From JADLHS01 sp044225555 (GTDB taxonomy: Bacteria > Verrucomicrobiota > Verrucomicrobiia > Limisphaerales > JADLHS01): DNA of 64,000 nt. Positions 24,321 through 33,272 of the stretch are shown piece after piece. The DNA is taken from positions 124,001 to 188,000 of the forward strand of contig JBGAIM010000007.1 of NCBI GenBank assembly GCA_044225555.1, read 5' to 3'. The position numbers and the translations under genes were made by a program. Each line of letters begins with the position of its first letter. Within the stretch, counting starts at the first letter, position 1. The notes beneath the pieces were generated by a model. It saw nothing but the letters and a program-made list of their open reading frames with translations, had not been told where the DNA came from and did not search any database.

Positions 24321-24350
24321 ATAAGATGGAGCAGATTAAGAATTGTTCAA
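24321..24350 (-). promoter_or_regulatory. Possible promoter of the structured RNA / accA
   Basis: On the minus strand, TTGAAC (24350-24345) and TCTTAT (24326-24321) are 18 bases apart in a locally AT-rich stretch. This would place the transcript start near 24314, just before the first helix of the candidate RNA. The -10 box matches the consensus at only 4 of 6 positions. Confidence 0.4.
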
Positions 24351-24451
24351 AATATTTTTTGCCTTAATTCCTGCCGTAAATCGCCCCTTTTTTGACGTGC
24401 GGCTTTTCGGCCAGACAGCTTGGGTGATCGCGAGCCTTGGGCCGCAGAGGT

Positions 24452-26623
24452 TTAGCGTCCGTAACGCTTGATGGCCTTTTGCCACCAGGGGCTAAACGTC
24501 TCGCTGGGGCGCAACCACGCGCGGCGGTGCAGCCACAAAATCGTGTCCGCGTCACTCAGCACTTGGAGCTTCTGCGCCGGGGTTAACGCCTCCGGTCCGG
24601 CGGCGAGCATTTTCTCACCTAGGTCCCGGACCGCATCACTCCCGGCCCCCAGTTTCGCCAATGCTGCGGCGAATTCCGGGTTCAGGCGTTTTTCCCGCAA
24701 GAGGGATACGTGAATGGCGTTGACGTAAGGGTTCAACACTACGTCAGCCAGGCCCGAGTCGGCAGGACGAGGGGCGGTTTCTCCAGCCATGTCGCGTTCG
24801 GCCATGCGCAGTCGCAGGGACACGATTTCCGGTGGTGGAACCGTTTCCTCCGCGGTGACGAACAGACCCAAATTTCGCGTCCACCGGCCTAAACTGCTCC
24901 GGCTGGTCCAGACGCTAAACAGAACTGATAAAACCATTCCTGCGAGCACCGGCACGAACCACCAAAACATAGTCTGGTCCAGCGACCAAACCAGCGCGCC
25001 CCAAACCAGGCCTACGAGCACGTGTCCCCAGTGCCGCGCGAGGGCGTAAATCCAGGCCGTGCCGTCGGCGTCGCGCTTTTGCGTGCCCCAACTGACACCC
25101 ATCCCCAGAAGAATCGTGATGACGAACCGGGTGTGCCAGAGCATTTGCAGGGGAGCGTGCAACGTTGAAAAAATGGTTTCACCGACCACGCCCGCCGAGG
25201 CGCGCGCCAGTCCCCCGAAAGCCTCCCGCCGTTTTGCGTCGAGCGCGAGGTCCACCAGTGAAAGAATCTTCGGCAACATCAGCACGGCCATGCAGATCGC
25301 GAAGATCAGGAAGGCATGCGCCGTCCCGCTGATTTGCAGGTAGCGCGTGAAACTATTCACCGTGATGTCCGAGAGATTGCTCATCTCGTGAAACCAGCGC
25401 ATGAAATTGAACGTGAGCAGGAACGCCAGCCACAACGGCCCGGCGAGGTAACCGAAAATCCCAAACAACAGATGCAGCCGGCTCAGCCCACGCAGGCCCT
25501 TGGCGAACAATACCAGCCCGTGTTGCAGATTGCCTTGGCACCAGCGCCGGTCACGCTGGGCATTCTCGATCAAGCCCTGGGGCGCTTCCTCGTAGCTGCC
25601 TTCGAGGTCGTAAGCCATCCAGATCTGCCAGTTCTCCCGCAGCATCAACGCCGCCTCCACGAAATCGTGGCTGAGAATCTGTCCGCCGAACGGCTTGCGT
25701 CCCGGCAGTTGCGGCAGATCACAATAGTGCATGAACGGTTCGGTGCGGATGATGGCGTTGTGTCCCCAGTAATTGCCAAACCCTTGTGACCAGAAGTTCA
25801 ACCCCGCTATGAACACCGGCGCGTACAGTCGGTTGGCGAACTGTTGAATGCGGCCAAAGAGCGATTCGGCATTGATGAGCGCCGGCACGGTTTGAATCAA
25901 ACCCACGTCCGGATGCGCCTCCATCAACTGCACCAACTCCACGAGCGTCTCGCCCCTCATCACACTGTCCGCATCGAAGCAAACGAAGTAACGGTAGCGT
26001 TGTCCCCAAGTGTTAAGGAAGTCGCGCACGTTGCCGCTCTTCTTGCCCTCGTTGCTGACGCGTCGGCGATAATAGATTCGCCCCAGCGCATCCAGGTCCC
26101 GCACGAGTTCGAGCCAGCGCCGCTCCTCCTCGATCCATTTATCCGGATGGGTCGAGTCGCTGAGGATGAACAGGTCGAACCGCTCCAATTGCCCGGTCTT
26201 TTCCAGCGACTCATACGTCGCCCGCACGCCTTCGATCACCCGTACCACGTCTTCGTTGTAAATCGGAAAAATCAAAGCCGTGCTCGTGCCCGCGATGGAT
26301 TGATCCCGATGGTTGGCCAACTGCGTGATGCTTCGCCGGTCGCCGAACCTGCGCAGAAAGAAACCAAAGATGCCGTGGGTGCAACCCACCGCCGCAAGAA
26401 AGAACAAGACCACGAAGAGCGAGAGCAGCACGGATCGCGACGTTGACCAACCGGTGCGCCAGAGCAAATCCGCGAACAACAGGGACACCGCGCCCGTCAG
26501 CAGCAATGCCACCGAGTAAAAGGCGAACACCCGCAACGCCCGATGCGGATGCGTTGCCGGACACGTAGCCAGCCGGGGTTGGGCCGGGGTTTCGGGTGAG
26601 CTGGGAGTGGACGTGGCGGGCAT
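24452..26623 (-). CDS. opgH: Glucan biosynthesis glucosyltransferase H
   Basis: Inner-membrane processive glucosyltransferase that makes osmoregulated periplasmic glucans from UDP-glucose. 723 residues. Two N-terminal helices (FAFYSVALLLTGAVSLLF, SLFVVLFFLAAVG), then a GT2 domain with FPIYNEDVVRV, the DxD-type FDADSVMRG, HDFVEAALM and the QxxRW motif NAQRDRRWCQGN. At least five more membrane helices follow, and a C-terminal cytoplasmic tail. It is the last gene of the opgG-X-opgH operon and starts 4 bases after the middle gene's stop. Confidence 0.93.
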   Translation of the reverse strand: MPATSTPSSPETPAQPRLATCPATHPHRALRVFAFYSVALLLTGAVSLLFADLLWRTGWSTSRSVLLSLFVVLFFLAAVGCTHGIFGFFLRRFGDRRSITQLANHRDQSIAGTSTALIFPIYNEDVVRVIEGVRATYESLEKTGQLERFDLFILSDSTHPDKWIEEERRWLELVRDLDALGRIYYRRRVSNEGKKSGNVRDFLNTWGQRYRYFVCFDADSVMRGETLVELVQLMEAHPDVGLIQTVPALINAESLFGRIQQFANRLYAPVFIAGLNFWSQGFGNYWGHNAIIRTEPFMHYCDLPQLPGRKPFGGQILSHDFVEAALMLRENWQIWMAYDLEGSYEEAPQGLIENAQRDRRWCQGNLQHGLVLFAKGLRGLSRLHLLFGIFGYLAGPLWLAFLLTFNFMRWFHEMSNLSDITVNSFTRYLQISGTAHAFLIFAICMAVLMLPKILSLVDLALDAKRREAFGGLARASAGVVGETIFSTLHAPLQMLWHTRFVITILLGMGVSWGTQKRDADGTAWIYALARHWGHVLVGLVWGALVWSLDQTMFWWFVPVLAGMVLSVLFSVWTSRSSLGRWTRNLGLFVTAEETVPPPEIVSLRLRMAERDMAGETAPRPADSGLADVVLNPYVNAIHVSLLREKRLNPEFAAALAKLGAGSDAVRDLGEKMLAAGPEALTPAQKLQVLSDADTILWLHRRAWLRPSETFSPWWQKAIKRYGR

Positions 26624-26626
26624 GGT

Positions 26627-27211
26627 TCACTGCGGGCGCGTCAGCCAGAAGATCAGCACCAACACCAGTGCAAACACGAGCCAGATGGCCGCCATCTTTT
26701 TGATTGGCAGCCGGCCGAAATTGGTGAGCGTCGTGATCGGCCCCAAGTCCAGCGGGCGCGGCGCCATCTTGGAAAGCTGGAAATCCGGACCGGATCGGAA
26801 ATACGTCTCGCGCATGGCGCCGACGAATTCTTCGGGCCACGGGCCAGGCCGCAAAAATTGATCCTGCCATTTGCCGGGCAGGTCCGCGAGCATCATCGCC
26901 AGCCGTCCGCGCGTGGACAGCAGGTGATCTTTGCCTGATGGCGGCTCTTGCAACACCTCGGCGAACCACTCCGTCACCACGTGATCCATCTCCTCGGCGG
27001 CGAGTTCGGTGGCAGAACGATCGGTCTCCTTCGGCGCACGCAACTTCGCTCGCTCCAGCACCCGTAAGACGAGTTGGCCGAGCAACACGCGGTTGCGGAT
27101 GTTGAGCGCGTGGAAGTAACTCTCCACTTTCGTGTAGGCGGAATTCCATTCGTCCATCGGACGCCCCGCCAGCCGTCCCGGCGCGTCCATCCAATCGGAC
27201 GGCGCAGTCAT
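26627..27211 (-). CDS. Tail-anchored protein encoded between opgG and opgH, function unknown
   Basis: 194 residues from ATG 27211, which overlaps the opgG stop (ATGA), so it is translationally coupled. The frame extends upstream to 27274, inside opgG, but that start is unlikely. The protein is soluble and helical (NRVLLGQLVLRVLERAKLRA, HVVTEWFAEVLQEPP) with a single C-terminal membrane helix (MAAIWLVFALVLVLIFWL). Enterobacterial opg operons have no such gene. Its place suggests a regulator or partner of OpgH; this is inference. Confidence 0.7.
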   Translation of the reverse strand: MTAPSDWMDAPGRLAGRPMDEWNSAYTKVESYFHALNIRNRVLLGQLVLRVLERAKLRAPKETDRSATELAAEEMDHVVTEWFAEVLQEPPSGKDHLLSTRGRLAMMLADLPGKWQDQFLRPGPWPEEFVGAMRETYFRSGPDFQLSKMAPRPLDLGPITTLTNFGRLPIKKMAAIWLVFALVLVLIFWLTRPQ

Positions 27212-28773
27212 GGCGGACTCCAATGATACGTCCAAGTTTCGCTTACCACCTCTTCGCCCTTTTTCAAAGTGCAACGAATGTCCACCGGATCCTTGTTCTC
27301 CTCGCGTGGCTTCATCGCCAGGATGACGCGCCAGTTGCGTTTGACCGGGTTGAAGAATACCTGGTTCTCGGTGATACCGCCGTTCTCACTGCAACTGGCA
27401 ATCGCAACCGGTGGACTGCTGTCTGGAATGACCGCCAGCCGCGGCCCCTCGAAATCAATCACGATCTGCCGCCAGTCCGCGTGGCGGGGATGCGCGCCGA
27501 TGCGCGTGGCCACCACGCGGTTCTGCGAAAACTTCATGTCATTCTCCAGCGTCCAGAACAACGTGTAGGCAAAACGCTTCGGCTGGAGCGGCTGGGGTTT
27601 GTTCTTGGGATCCCAGAACGCCACGATGTTGTCCAGCCCTTCGTATTTCGTGCTGAGTTCCACCAGATGCACGTCGCCTTCGCCCCAGTTGCCGCGCGGT
27701 TGCACCCAGACACTGGGCACTTGATGATAGAGGTTGAAAATATCCTGGTAGGCGTTGAAATCCCGCTCGCGTTGCAAGAGGCCGAAGCCCCGCAGATTTT
27801 TCGTCGCAAACCGCTGATGCCGCATCACCGACGCGTTGTTGAGCGGACGCCAGAGCAGCTCGCCGTTCTCCAGGTGCATCAACAACCCATCGCAATCGTG
27901 CGCCTCGGGCCGGTAATCATCGAACTTGCGCTCCGAGTTCTTGCCGAACCAAAACATGCTCGTGAGCGGTGCGAGGCCGAGGCTGGCGATGGGTTTGCGC
28001 TGGGCGTTCACCGCGGCCACCGTGTTCGACTCGCGCATGTAGATCACGCACTCGATGTCCGCAATCGTCGTCTCGCCCGGTTGAATCAAAAACTCAAACG
28101 CCGCAGCGCAACTCACGCTGTCCACCAGCGCGTAGAGGCGCAGTTGCGAATCATCCTTGTGCGGCTTGCCGAGCCACCAGTCCGTGAAGATGGGAAATTC
28201 CTCGGGCCGGTCCGGCTCGCCGCAATCCACCGCCAGCGCCCGGGCCGATTGACCGTAGCGCTGCTCCTTGCCCAGCAGCCGAAAATAACTCGCGCCCAAA
28301 AACGACCCGATCTCATCCCATTTCCCCGGCCCATTGAGCTGGTTCAAAATCCGGAAGCCCGCGTAACCCGTGTCCGCCGGGATTTGCTTCTGAATCTTCA
28401 GGCTTCGGTAATTGAAAAAATCTGGTGTGAACCGGATGGGTTGCAGGTGCGTGAGGGTGAACTCGTTGATGCGCACCGGCTCGGGATAAAGGTAGCCGGG
28501 ATGAAAAAACTCTGCGCGGAACGGCAGCTCATCCACTGCCCAGAGCGCCTGATCGTGTCGGAACTCGATCTCGCGATATTTGTCGTAATCGAGATTTTCC
28601 TGCCGCAACACCGCCGGCAAATCCGCGCGCGGCGACCGGAACGGTTTACGCGCCCGTTCCTCGGCCTTCTTGGCCACATAATCCAGGGTGACCTGTACCG
28701 CCTCCTGTCTGGCTCCGGCGCTACTGCACACCGCGAGCGCCAGTATCAGACTTGGGAACGAACGCATCCTCAT
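27208..28773 (-). CDS. opgG: Periplasmic glucan biosynthesis protein G
   Basis: Periplasmic protein needed for branching and release of osmoregulated glucans. 521 residues from ATG 28773 (MRMRSFPSLILALAVCSSAGA, a signal peptide); the open frame extends to 28857 with no signal-like sequence. MdoG signatures: VTLDYVAKKAEERARKPF, FEFLIQPGETTIADIE, ASLGLAPLTSMFWFG, PEAHDCDGLLM and SVWVQPRGNWGEGDVHLVE. The C-terminal beta domain ends in SETWTYHW. First gene of a three-gene operon with the tail-anchored protein and opgH. Confidence 0.93.
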   Translation of the reverse strand: MRMRSFPSLILALAVCSSAGARQEAVQVTLDYVAKKAEERARKPFRSPRADLPAVLRQENLDYDKYREIEFRHDQALWAVDELPFRAEFFHPGYLYPEPVRINEFTLTHLQPIRFTPDFFNYRSLKIQKQIPADTGYAGFRILNQLNGPGKWDEIGSFLGASYFRLLGKEQRYGQSARALAVDCGEPDRPEEFPIFTDWWLGKPHKDDSQLRLYALVDSVSCAAAFEFLIQPGETTIADIECVIYMRESNTVAAVNAQRKPIASLGLAPLTSMFWFGKNSERKFDDYRPEAHDCDGLLMHLENGELLWRPLNNASVMRHQRFATKNLRGFGLLQRERDFNAYQDIFNLYHQVPSVWVQPRGNWGEGDVHLVELSTKYEGLDNIVAFWDPKNKPQPLQPKRFAYTLFWTLENDMKFSQNRVVATRIGAHPRHADWRQIVIDFEGPRLAVIPDSSPPVAIASCSENGGITENQVFFNPVKRNWRVILAMKPREENKDPVDIRCTLKKGEEVVSETWTYHWSPP

Positions 28774-29028
28774 ATTTGCCCGGAAGGAAACTCGAAAACC
28801 GGCGAATTTGCAAGGATGGGCGGTGGCCGGGCGGACTAACAATCTGCGGCCCAACACTGTGCCACTTGTTGGGTCTTGAAAGAAATTCGCAGGTTTGCTC
28901 TTATCAACTCATGCTAACAGCCGTGCGGGATGAATCACATTTGAACGGAGCGTGCATTCGGTGCGGCCTAGTACGTGTCAACGTCAGATGAGTGCCAGAA
29001 CCAAGCGATTCATGTTGGGTCGTTCGCC

Positions 29029-29595
29029 GTGAGACTACACCGCTCATTGATCCCCTTGGTGCTCTTGGCTCTTGTCAGTGGATGCGGTCGCCAGCCGGAA
29101 TCCTCTCCACCTTCCCGCTCACCCGCTGTATCGCCTGCGCTTCTTCGAGCTTTGGGCGAGACCGCTCTCGAACCGTTGACCACGGAAAAAACTAACCACG
29201 TTTACCGTTTCATCTGTAGCCGTACATTTAACGAGCCTTTCTGCATCGTGCTTCGAGTTGGCCCGGATGGGACTGGGGCGCTGACGAGGAAAATGCTCTC
29301 AGGCAAGGGGGGCTATGATCGTGGAATCATCAAAGAGCAGGGTGAAGAAGTCATCACAGCACCGAAGGTGGAGGACTTTTTGGCTCTGCTCCAGAGGGAG
29401 GGCTTCTGGTCCTTGTCATCCGGTGAGCCGGCGAACGAGATGGGTTTCGATGGCTCAAGTTGGTCAATTGAGGCAGTCCGCACAAACCGCTATCACACTG
29501 TCAGTCGTTGGATGCCCAAGGATGATGCCCCCGTGGGCCGGATCGGGCGGTGCCTCGTTGAAATGGCGGACTGGAAAATAGAAAGTCTCTACTAA
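29029..29595 (+). CDS. Lipoprotein of unknown function
   Basis: 188 residues from GTG 29029, which places the signal sequence LHRSLIPLVLLALVSGC at the very start (lipobox VSGC). The frame also allows GTG 28975, which would put 18 polar residues in front. The mature part (ICSRTFNEPFCIVLRVGPDG, REGFWSLSSGEP, WSIEAVRTNRYHTVSRW) resembles hypothetical proteins with a single beta domain; I cannot name a family. Confidence 0.55.
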   Translation: MRLHRSLIPLVLLALVSGCGRQPESSPPSRSPAVSPALLRALGETALEPLTTEKTNHVYRFICSRTFNEPFCIVLRVGPDGTGALTRKMLSGKGGYDRGIIKEQGEEVITAPKVEDFLALLQREGFWSLSSGEPANEMGFDGSSWSIEAVRTNRYHTVSRWMPKDDAPVGRIGRCLVEMADWKIESLY

Positions 29596-29734
29596 TGGCG
29601 GACAGGATCATTGCACTCGACGCCTCCGATGGTGCTCCTGCTTCAGGCCCTGCCTTATCTCGCCCGCCAGTATCCGTGAATTCCTCCGTGGCAATTGAAA
29701 CGAATTCGGCCCATGCTTGTCTCAGCAATTAAGG

Positions 29735-31009
29735 GTGAAACATTCGGGCATACTCCTGACCTCCGTGGCGCTGAATCTGGTGCTGGCAACGGCACTGGTC
29801 GTCTTGCGCGGGCATCGGCCTGCGCCGTTACCGGTTCAATCCGTTTCGGTGTCCCCACCCTCGTCGCACCTCGTGGTGGCCGAGCCGCCCCCGCCGGCAA
29901 CCAACCAGTCGCTGGCGTTCGCTAGCCCGGCCCGGTTTCGCTGGGGACTCGTCGAGTCCGCGGATTACCACCAATACATCGCCAACCTGCGCGCCCTCGG
30001 CTGTCCCGAGCGGCTTATTCGCGACATCATCATCGCCGACGTGTCGAAGCTCTACGCCGGCAGGATGCGCGAGCTCCGTTCTGCTCCGGACGATTGGCAA
30101 CCTTGGTACGGCAGTGATCGTCGCCAGGCCCGCAATCGTGAGCGTTCCGCGCGCGACCACGCGCTGCAAGCCGAGCAACGGGCGTTGCTCAAGGAATTGC
30201 TCGGTGTCGAGTGGAGCGAAGAATGGGAAGACTTGGCGCGCAACGAAGGAGCCTTCGCCCTTTTGCTGGGATTCATCCCCGAACCGAAACCCTCCCAACT
30301 CTTCGCGATGATCGAAGAATTTTCCGAAGCGACCCAAAAAGTCAACGACCAGGCTCAGGGCATCCTGCTGGAGGAAGACCGCGAGCAACTGGCGAAGTTG
30401 CGTCAGGCCATGATGACGAAGTTCGCCGCGCTGATGACGCCGGCCGAGTTCGAGGAGTTGAGCTTGCGTGCTCAAAGCGCGGGCAAGGTCGGGGAGGGCG
30501 ATATTCATCTGGACGGCGTGACGCTTTCCGGGCCGGAGTTCCGCCAGCTCTGCGGGCTTTCCCGCCTCACCGGCGATGTCATCCAGGATGAACTCCTCCG
30601 TGACCGCAAGGAGTTGTCGGAGGAAGAGGAGGCGCGGCAGAAACAGGCGTTCGAGGCGGAGTTGAAGAAACTGCTGGGCCCGGCGCGCTTCGCCGACTTC
30701 GAACGTGCGCAACAGCCGGAATTCCGCGAGGCTTTCGAGTTCACCGAGGAACATCACCTGCCAGCGAGCACCGCCGCGAAGATTGGTGACGCCATGCGCC
30801 ACGCCGGCGAGCAGGCCATCGAGATCAAGCAGAATCAATCGCTTTCTCCCGACGAACAGATCGCGGCCCTGACGGTCTTGAAAAGCGTCACGGTCAACAC
30901 GCTTTCCGCCGCGCTCGGATCGAAGTATGCCGAGTATGCCAAGACCAAAGGCACGGCGCTCGATGATCTGATTGAGTTGCCATCAACCACCGTGGAGAGG
31001 CGTCCATGA
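29735..31009 (+). CDS. Membrane-anchored helical protein, paralogue 1
   Basis: 424 residues from GTG 29735 (or TTG 29717). One N-terminal helix (ILLTSVALNLVLATALVVL), a Pro-rich linker and a long, charged, mostly helical exported region. The best conserved block is YIANLRALGCPERLIRDIII, shared with the next gene. Further shared features: LTPAEFEELSLR-type repeats and a C-terminal ALGSKYAEYA. I do not recognise a named family; such proteins are common in the Pedosphaera lineage as far as I recall. Its stop overlaps the next start (ATGA at 31006-31009). Confidence 0.6.
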   Translation: MKHSGILLTSVALNLVLATALVVLRGHRPAPLPVQSVSVSPPSSHLVVAEPPPPATNQSLAFASPARFRWGLVESADYHQYIANLRALGCPERLIRDIIIADVSKLYAGRMRELRSAPDDWQPWYGSDRRQARNRERSARDHALQAEQRALLKELLGVEWSEEWEDLARNEGAFALLLGFIPEPKPSQLFAMIEEFSEATQKVNDQAQGILLEEDREQLAKLRQAMMTKFAALMTPAEFEELSLRAQSAGKVGEGDIHLDGVTLSGPEFRQLCGLSRLTGDVIQDELLRDRKELSEEEEARQKQAFEAELKKLLGPARFADFERAQQPEFREAFEFTEEHHLPASTAAKIGDAMRHAGEQAIEIKQNQSLSPDEQIAALTVLKSVTVNTLSAALGSKYAEYAKTKGTALDDLIELPSTTVERRP

Positions 31010-32334
31010 GATCACGCCCGCTCATCTGGCTCTCGCTGGGATTGAATCTCATCCTGCTTGCGGCGATTTGCCATTTCGCACTGCGTCGGCCTGCATCAAA
31101 ACCGGCCCCGCGCGAGGTTCGCATGACGCCGATGAATGAACCGGTGGCAGCCGCGGTGACGGAAACCAATTCCGAGTCGGCGATGACCGACCCCGGTGTC
31201 GAGGCATTTTCCTGGGCGCAACTCGCCGCCACCGACTTCAAAGTGTATCGCGACCGGTTGCGGGCCATTGGTTGTCCCGAGGAAACCGTGCGCGACATCA
31301 TCATTGCCGAGATCAACGAGCAGTTCCGTCCCCGCCGCGCCGAAATCGTGGCGAATGTGCAGGGGCGCTATTGGGAGATCACCGCCAAAGGCAGGAACGC
31401 CTTGAAGGAGTGGGAAACTGCCTTGGAAAATCTGGACGAAGAACGGCAGGCACTGATCGAGGAAGTGTTGGGCAAGAATCCAGCGGATGAGCAGACCAAT
31501 CACGAGCGTCAGACCCGTTGGTTGACAAACCGCTACGCCTGGCTGCCGGCGGAGAAGCAGGGACGCTTGGTTGAACTCGAACAGGCGTCCCAAAAGCGCA
31601 CTCAAGCGATTTGGGAGGAGATCGGTAAGCGTCCGAATACTCAGCCCACCGCGGAGGACAACCAGAAATTCAAGGCCCTGCAGGATGAGTTGACGACGGC
31701 GCGACAGCAGTTGTTGTCGCCGGAGGAATATTTGGAATACCGCCTGCGCGGTTCTTCCGCTGGTAGTTGGGCTGGAAATCTACAGGGATTTGAAACCACT
31801 GAAACCGAGTGGCGCGCCGTGGCGCGATTGAAACTGGACTACGAGGATGCGCTGAAGCAGGCGTTTCCCGAAACGGACGAGGTCGCCGGCGCGTTTGCGA
31901 ATCGTTATGGAACTCCTTTGCCACCTCCGGATGCCACTGAGGCTTCCGCTCAGAAGGAAGTTCGTCGGCAGATGCAGGCCGAATTGGAGGCGGCCATGAA
32001 ATCAACCCTCGGCGCAGAGCGTTTCGCCGAGTATGAACTGGCCTCCAATTCAGACTACCAGCAGACCAAGCGAATCACCGAACGCTTTCAATTGCCTGAG
32101 AGCCTCGCCAAACAAGCCTATGAAGTGCAACGCACCGCCGCCGCCCACGCGGAGACCACCCGCACCGATGCGAATCTCTCCGCTGAAGCGCGGGCCAGCG
32201 CGTTGGCTGCCATCCGTCAGGAAACCGAGCGCGCTCTCGCAGCTACGCTCGGCTCAAAGGTCTTCAACACCTACCAGGAATATCACGGCGACTGGCTCAA
32301 GCAGTTGGATCAAGTGCCGGAAGAACAACCGTAG
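31006..32334 (+). CDS. Membrane-anchored helical protein, paralogue 2
   Basis: 442 residues. One N-terminal helix (LIWLSLGLNLILLAAICHFA), then YRDRLRAIGCPEETVRDIII, which aligns with the same block of the previous gene, LLSPEEYLEYRLRGSS, FAEYELASNSDYQ and a final ATLGSKVFNTYQEY. The two genes are translationally coupled and evidently arose by duplication. The extended helical content suggests a coiled-coil periplasmic scaffold or sensor; function unknown. Confidence 0.6.
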   Translation: MRSRPLIWLSLGLNLILLAAICHFALRRPASKPAPREVRMTPMNEPVAAAVTETNSESAMTDPGVEAFSWAQLAATDFKVYRDRLRAIGCPEETVRDIIIAEINEQFRPRRAEIVANVQGRYWEITAKGRNALKEWETALENLDEERQALIEEVLGKNPADEQTNHERQTRWLTNRYAWLPAEKQGRLVELEQASQKRTQAIWEEIGKRPNTQPTAEDNQKFKALQDELTTARQQLLSPEEYLEYRLRGSSAGSWAGNLQGFETTETEWRAVARLKLDYEDALKQAFPETDEVAGAFANRYGTPLPPPDATEASAQKEVRRQMQAELEAAMKSTLGAERFAEYELASNSDYQQTKRITERFQLPESLAKQAYEVQRTAAAHAETTRTDANLSAEARASALAAIRQETERALAATLGSKVFNTYQEYHGDWLKQLDQVPEEQP

Positions 32335-32379
32335 CTGCGTTCGAACCCGCCGGTAATCGGGCTTGGGTTTGCGGCGGAA

Positions 32380-32473
32380 AGCGGTGGAGGGCCACCGCAG
32401 TCCAAGACGCTGGGGCGTAATCCAATGGCACGTGAGCGCGGCGCGTCTTGGACTGCGCCAGCCCTCTGGCGCT
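32380..32473. repeat. Inverted pair of the 31-nt palindromic repeat (family A)
   Basis: 32380-32410 and 32443-32473 are reverse complements of each other with few mismatches, and both match the copy at 587-617 that ends xdh. Each unit has a private hairpin (GCGGTGG/CCACCGC; GCCAG/CTGGC) beside the constant GCGTCTTGGACTGCG. The pair fills most of the 250-base gap before the ABC transporter genes and resembles the paired REP units of enterobacteria. Confidence 0.85.
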
Positions 32474-32585
32474 TTTTCTTGGCGGGACACTGCCAGTGAT
32501 ATCCAACGAAGCCTCGAATGTGACGCTGCCGAAGCCCCGCACGATTTGCTTTTCGTTGCGTCCTCCGCTAATCCTTGTGGGCTTT

Positions 32586-33269
32586 ATGACGGCCAACGGC
32601 AACATCGTCACCATCCGCAACCTGTCGAAGATTTATCAGCAGGGTGAAATCAACGTCACCGCACTGGACAACATCTCGCTCGACATCGCTTCGCACGAGT
32701 TTCTCACGCTCATGGGACCGTCCGGCTCGGGCAAATCCACCCTCCTGCACATCATCGCCGGGATTGACCGGCCGACCAGCGGTGAGTGTCACGTCCAAGG
32801 CATTGACGTGGCGCGGCTCAACGAGTCACAACTGGCCGATTGGCGCAATCAGAACGTCGGGTTCGTTTTCCAAACCTTCAATCTCATCCCGGTGTTGAGC
32901 GCATTTGAAAATGTCGAACTCCCGCTGTTGCTCACCCGGCTCAATCGCAGTCAGCGCCGCAAGCAGGTCGAGACGGCGCTGGAACTCGTTGGCCTGGCCG
33001 ATCGCGCCAAGCATCTGCCCAAGCAACTCTCCGGCGGCCAGGAACAACGCGTCGCCATCGCCCGCGCCCTCGTGACTGATCCTGCGCTCGTCGTGGCCGA
33101 CGAACCGACCGGCAATCTCGATTCGCATTCTGCTCAAGATGTGTTGAAAGTCCTCCAATCCCTCAGCAAGGACGCCGGCAAAACTGTCATCATGGTCACG
33201 CACGACCCCAAGGCCGCCGCCTTCGGCTCGCGTAGTATTCATCTGGAAAAGGGTGAGTTGACGAATTGA
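32586..33269 (+). CDS. ABC transporter ATP-binding protein (MacB/LolD type)
   Basis: 227 residues from ATG 32586 (MTANGNIVTIRNL); the longer frame from 32448 runs through a repeat and is rejected. Walker A GPSGSGKST, Q-loop FVFQTFNLIPVL, signature LSGGQEQR (Glu instead of the usual Gln/Lys at the position after the second Gly-Gln), Walker B LVVADEPTGNLDS, and the H-loop VTHD. The EPTGNLDS form and ALDNISLDI are typical of MacB/LolD exporters. Followed 3 bases later by two FtsX-type permease genes. Confidence 0.92.
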   Translation: MTANGNIVTIRNLSKIYQQGEINVTALDNISLDIASHEFLTLMGPSGSGKSTLLHIIAGIDRPTSGECHVQGIDVARLNESQLADWRNQNVGFVFQTFNLIPVLSAFENVELPLLLTRLNRSQRRKQVETALELVGLADRAKHLPKQLSGGQEQRVAIARALVTDPALVVADEPTGNLDSHSAQDVLKVLQSLSKDAGKTVIMVTHDPKAAAFGSRSIHLEKGELTN

Positions 33270-33272
33270 GCG

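Noticed and set aside
24109..24324. 71-residue plus-strand frame in the accA upstream gap
   Set aside because: Crosses the terminator and the RNA helices on the other strand; no protein-like features.
26211..27194. 327-residue minus-strand frame across the opgH/X boundary
   Set aside because: Wrong frame of two real genes; composition Gly/Arg/His rich.
27223..28839. 538-residue open frame on the plus strand opposite opgG
   Set aside because: Antisense shadow of a GC-rich gene; no domain, and opgG on the other strand has full family motifs.
32448..32585. N-terminal extension of the ABC ATPase
   Set aside because: Encoded by the inverted 31-nt repeat and spacer; the ATPase fold starts after ATG 32586.
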